IMG/VR virus record: IMGVR_UViG_3300017991_000117
Location: 1-61,770 of that record
Reading direction: 5' to 3' (one strand)
Length of the DNA: 61,770 bases
Source: a virus
Below, one piece after another: positions 60,952 to 61,770 of the stretch. Within the stretch, counting starts at the first letter, position 1. Each line of letters begins with the position of its first letter. A program made the translations under genes and the position numbers. The notes beneath the pieces were generated by a model that had not been told where the DNA came from, made no database searches, and saw only the letters and a program-made list of their open reading frames with translations.

Positions 60952-61746
60952 TTATTTTATCCCAAAATCCTTTATTATACTATTTATAATATCGCGCACA
61001 GCAGATTTCATATTGGTCTTAACCTTCGACCTTATTAAAGAAATTACCTCGTCTGGAACAGATGAATTAGCCGGTAATATCTGCCTAAGCATTGTGTTTG
61101 CCTCTTCAGTGGCATCAATTAAACTATTTAAAAAAGACATTGTTGTATGCTCAACCGCGCTTTTAATTGCGGATTCAGTTATTTTACTACTATTTTTTAA
61201 TTTTAATAAATCTTGTCTAGTAGATATAGCGGATTGAGCTAAATCAAATGCCAATTTCATTTCTTGTATGCTCGGTTTTTTATTAGGATTTTTTTCCAAC
61301 TCCTTTTTGGTTCGATCATTATATTCCATAAGACGCTGCTCTAAATCACGAATCATGTCTCGAAGTTGATTAAATTTATCTAACTCTGTTATATAACCAT
61401 CTGTTACAACGGCATCTGCCATAGCCTGCGTTGTTTCATCAAACGCGGCAGAACCACGCTCAACAGAAGTTGTTATACTGCGAGAAACCTCTAGCATCAT
61501 TAAGTCCACTGTAGGAATATGTTGTTTAAAATGATTAGATAAATTTTGATGATTAAATTTCGGAAGCTGTTTTTCTCTAATAACTCCATTATTATAAACT
61601 TCTATCGAGTTATTTAACCAAGCCAAAACTTTAGTTTGAGACATTTTATCTTTTAATACTTTATTATGTACTTGTACCCAAAGATCTTTGTCTCGCTTAA
61701 TTAATTTGCATAACTTGCATTTGTAATGTAACTTTGCTTTAGTCAT
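60952..61746 (-). CDS. candidate terminase small subunit
   Basis: The 264-residue protein is encoded first in the packaging group. Residues 1-75 contain C10-x2-C13 and a helix-turn-helix-like pattern ('VLKDKMSQTKVLAWLNNS' and 'LPKFNHQNLSNHFKQHI'), which resembles the DNA-recognition part of small terminases and related phage regulators. A coiled coil (about 120-200) could serve oligomerisation, and the C-terminus is helical and would contact TerL. The call rests on position plus the HTH-like start. It may instead be a transcription factor. Confidence 0.6.
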   Translation of the reverse strand: MTKAKLHYKCKLCKLIKRDKDLWVQVHNKVLKDKMSQTKVLAWLNNSIEVYNNGVIREKQLPKFNHQNLSNHFKQHIPTVDLMMLEVSRSITTSVERGSAAFDETTQAMADAVVTDGYITELDKFNQLRDMIRDLEQRLMEYNDRTKKELEKNPNKKPSIQEMKLAFDLAQSAISTRQDLLKLKNSSKITESAIKSAVEHTTMSFLNSLIDATEEANTMLRQILPANSSVPDEVISLIRSKVKTNMKSAVRDIINSIIKDFGIK

Positions 61747-61770
61747 TATTCAGCACAACAAAAAGATATA

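Noticed and set aside
1-61770. tRNA genes, integrase, insertion sequences and att sites
   Set aside because: I looked for cloverleaf-like intergenic segments and for recombinase or transposase motifs and saw none; gaps between genes are short and AT-rich.

Overview
The window is a 61.8-kb, AT-rich, gene-dense piece of a contractile-tailed (myovirus-type) bacteriophage genome. Almost every gene lies on the minus strand, so the late operon reads from right to left. The recognisable content is DNA packaging, capsid, neck, contractile tail, baseplate and fibres; no replication, transcription, integration or tRNA genes are seen. A lipoprotein with a Gram-negative-style lipobox and a possible Rz-type spanin suggest a Gram-negative host. 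Asp-Ser/Thr repeat lipoproteins of this kind are familiar in Myxococcota and related Deltaproteobacteria, but that host guess is weak.

Layout, in order of transcription (high to low coordinates). 61.7-57.3 kb: candidate small terminase, five small proteins, large terminase TerL and a small Cys-rich protein. 57.3-44.5 kb: an accessory and fibre block with a large repeat-containing fibre, a CoaD-like nucleotidyltransferase, a DNRLRE-like beta protein, a membrane coiled-coil protein, a KTSC-domain protein and three more fibre-like proteins. It is interrupted by two small plus-strand genes at 49.2-49.8 kb, each with its own near-identical promoter. 44.4-35.6 kb: portal, MuF-like minor head protein, prohead protease, acidic scaffold, putative decoration protein and major capsid protein, closed by a strong intrinsic terminator. 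35.5-26.9 kb: a PLMP/RRXRR-like head protein, small beta proteins, a possible lysis group (holin-like and spanin-like) and neck or adaptor proteins, interspersed with small acidic proteins. 26.8-5.1 kb: tail sheath, tail tube, two tail assembly chaperone frames joined by a programmed -1 frameshift, two adjacent paralogous tape-measure-like proteins (the second with a SleB-like hydrolase domain), hub, spike, gp25-like and J-like baseplate genes, and two large tail-tip proteins. 5.1-0.4 kb: a 1551-residue beta-helix tail fibre or spike. 0.3 kb to the left edge: a lipoprotein truncated by the window end, with its own promoter.

Main points for a second look. (1) Seven small proteins, encoded from 28 to 50 kb, share an N-terminal peptide of the form (I/L)SDxxLxRIAxxL and then diverge completely; it looks like a docking or capsid-targeting signal for a set of virion-internal proteins. 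(2) A textbook A AAA AAC slippery site followed by a 9-bp stem joins the tail chaperone frames. (3) The tape-measure-like gene is duplicated in tandem. (4) A PLMP-like (IscB N-terminal / RRXRR) module sits in a capsid-locus protein without a nuclease. (5) Two beta modules are shuffled among the sheath, neck, tail-tip and fibre proteins. (6) A Mu gp46-like baseplate protein is encoded alone on the opposite strand behind a duplicated sigma70-type promoter.

All function calls come from motif recognition and gene order by eye; no database search was run. No gene-free stretch exceeds 300 bases.
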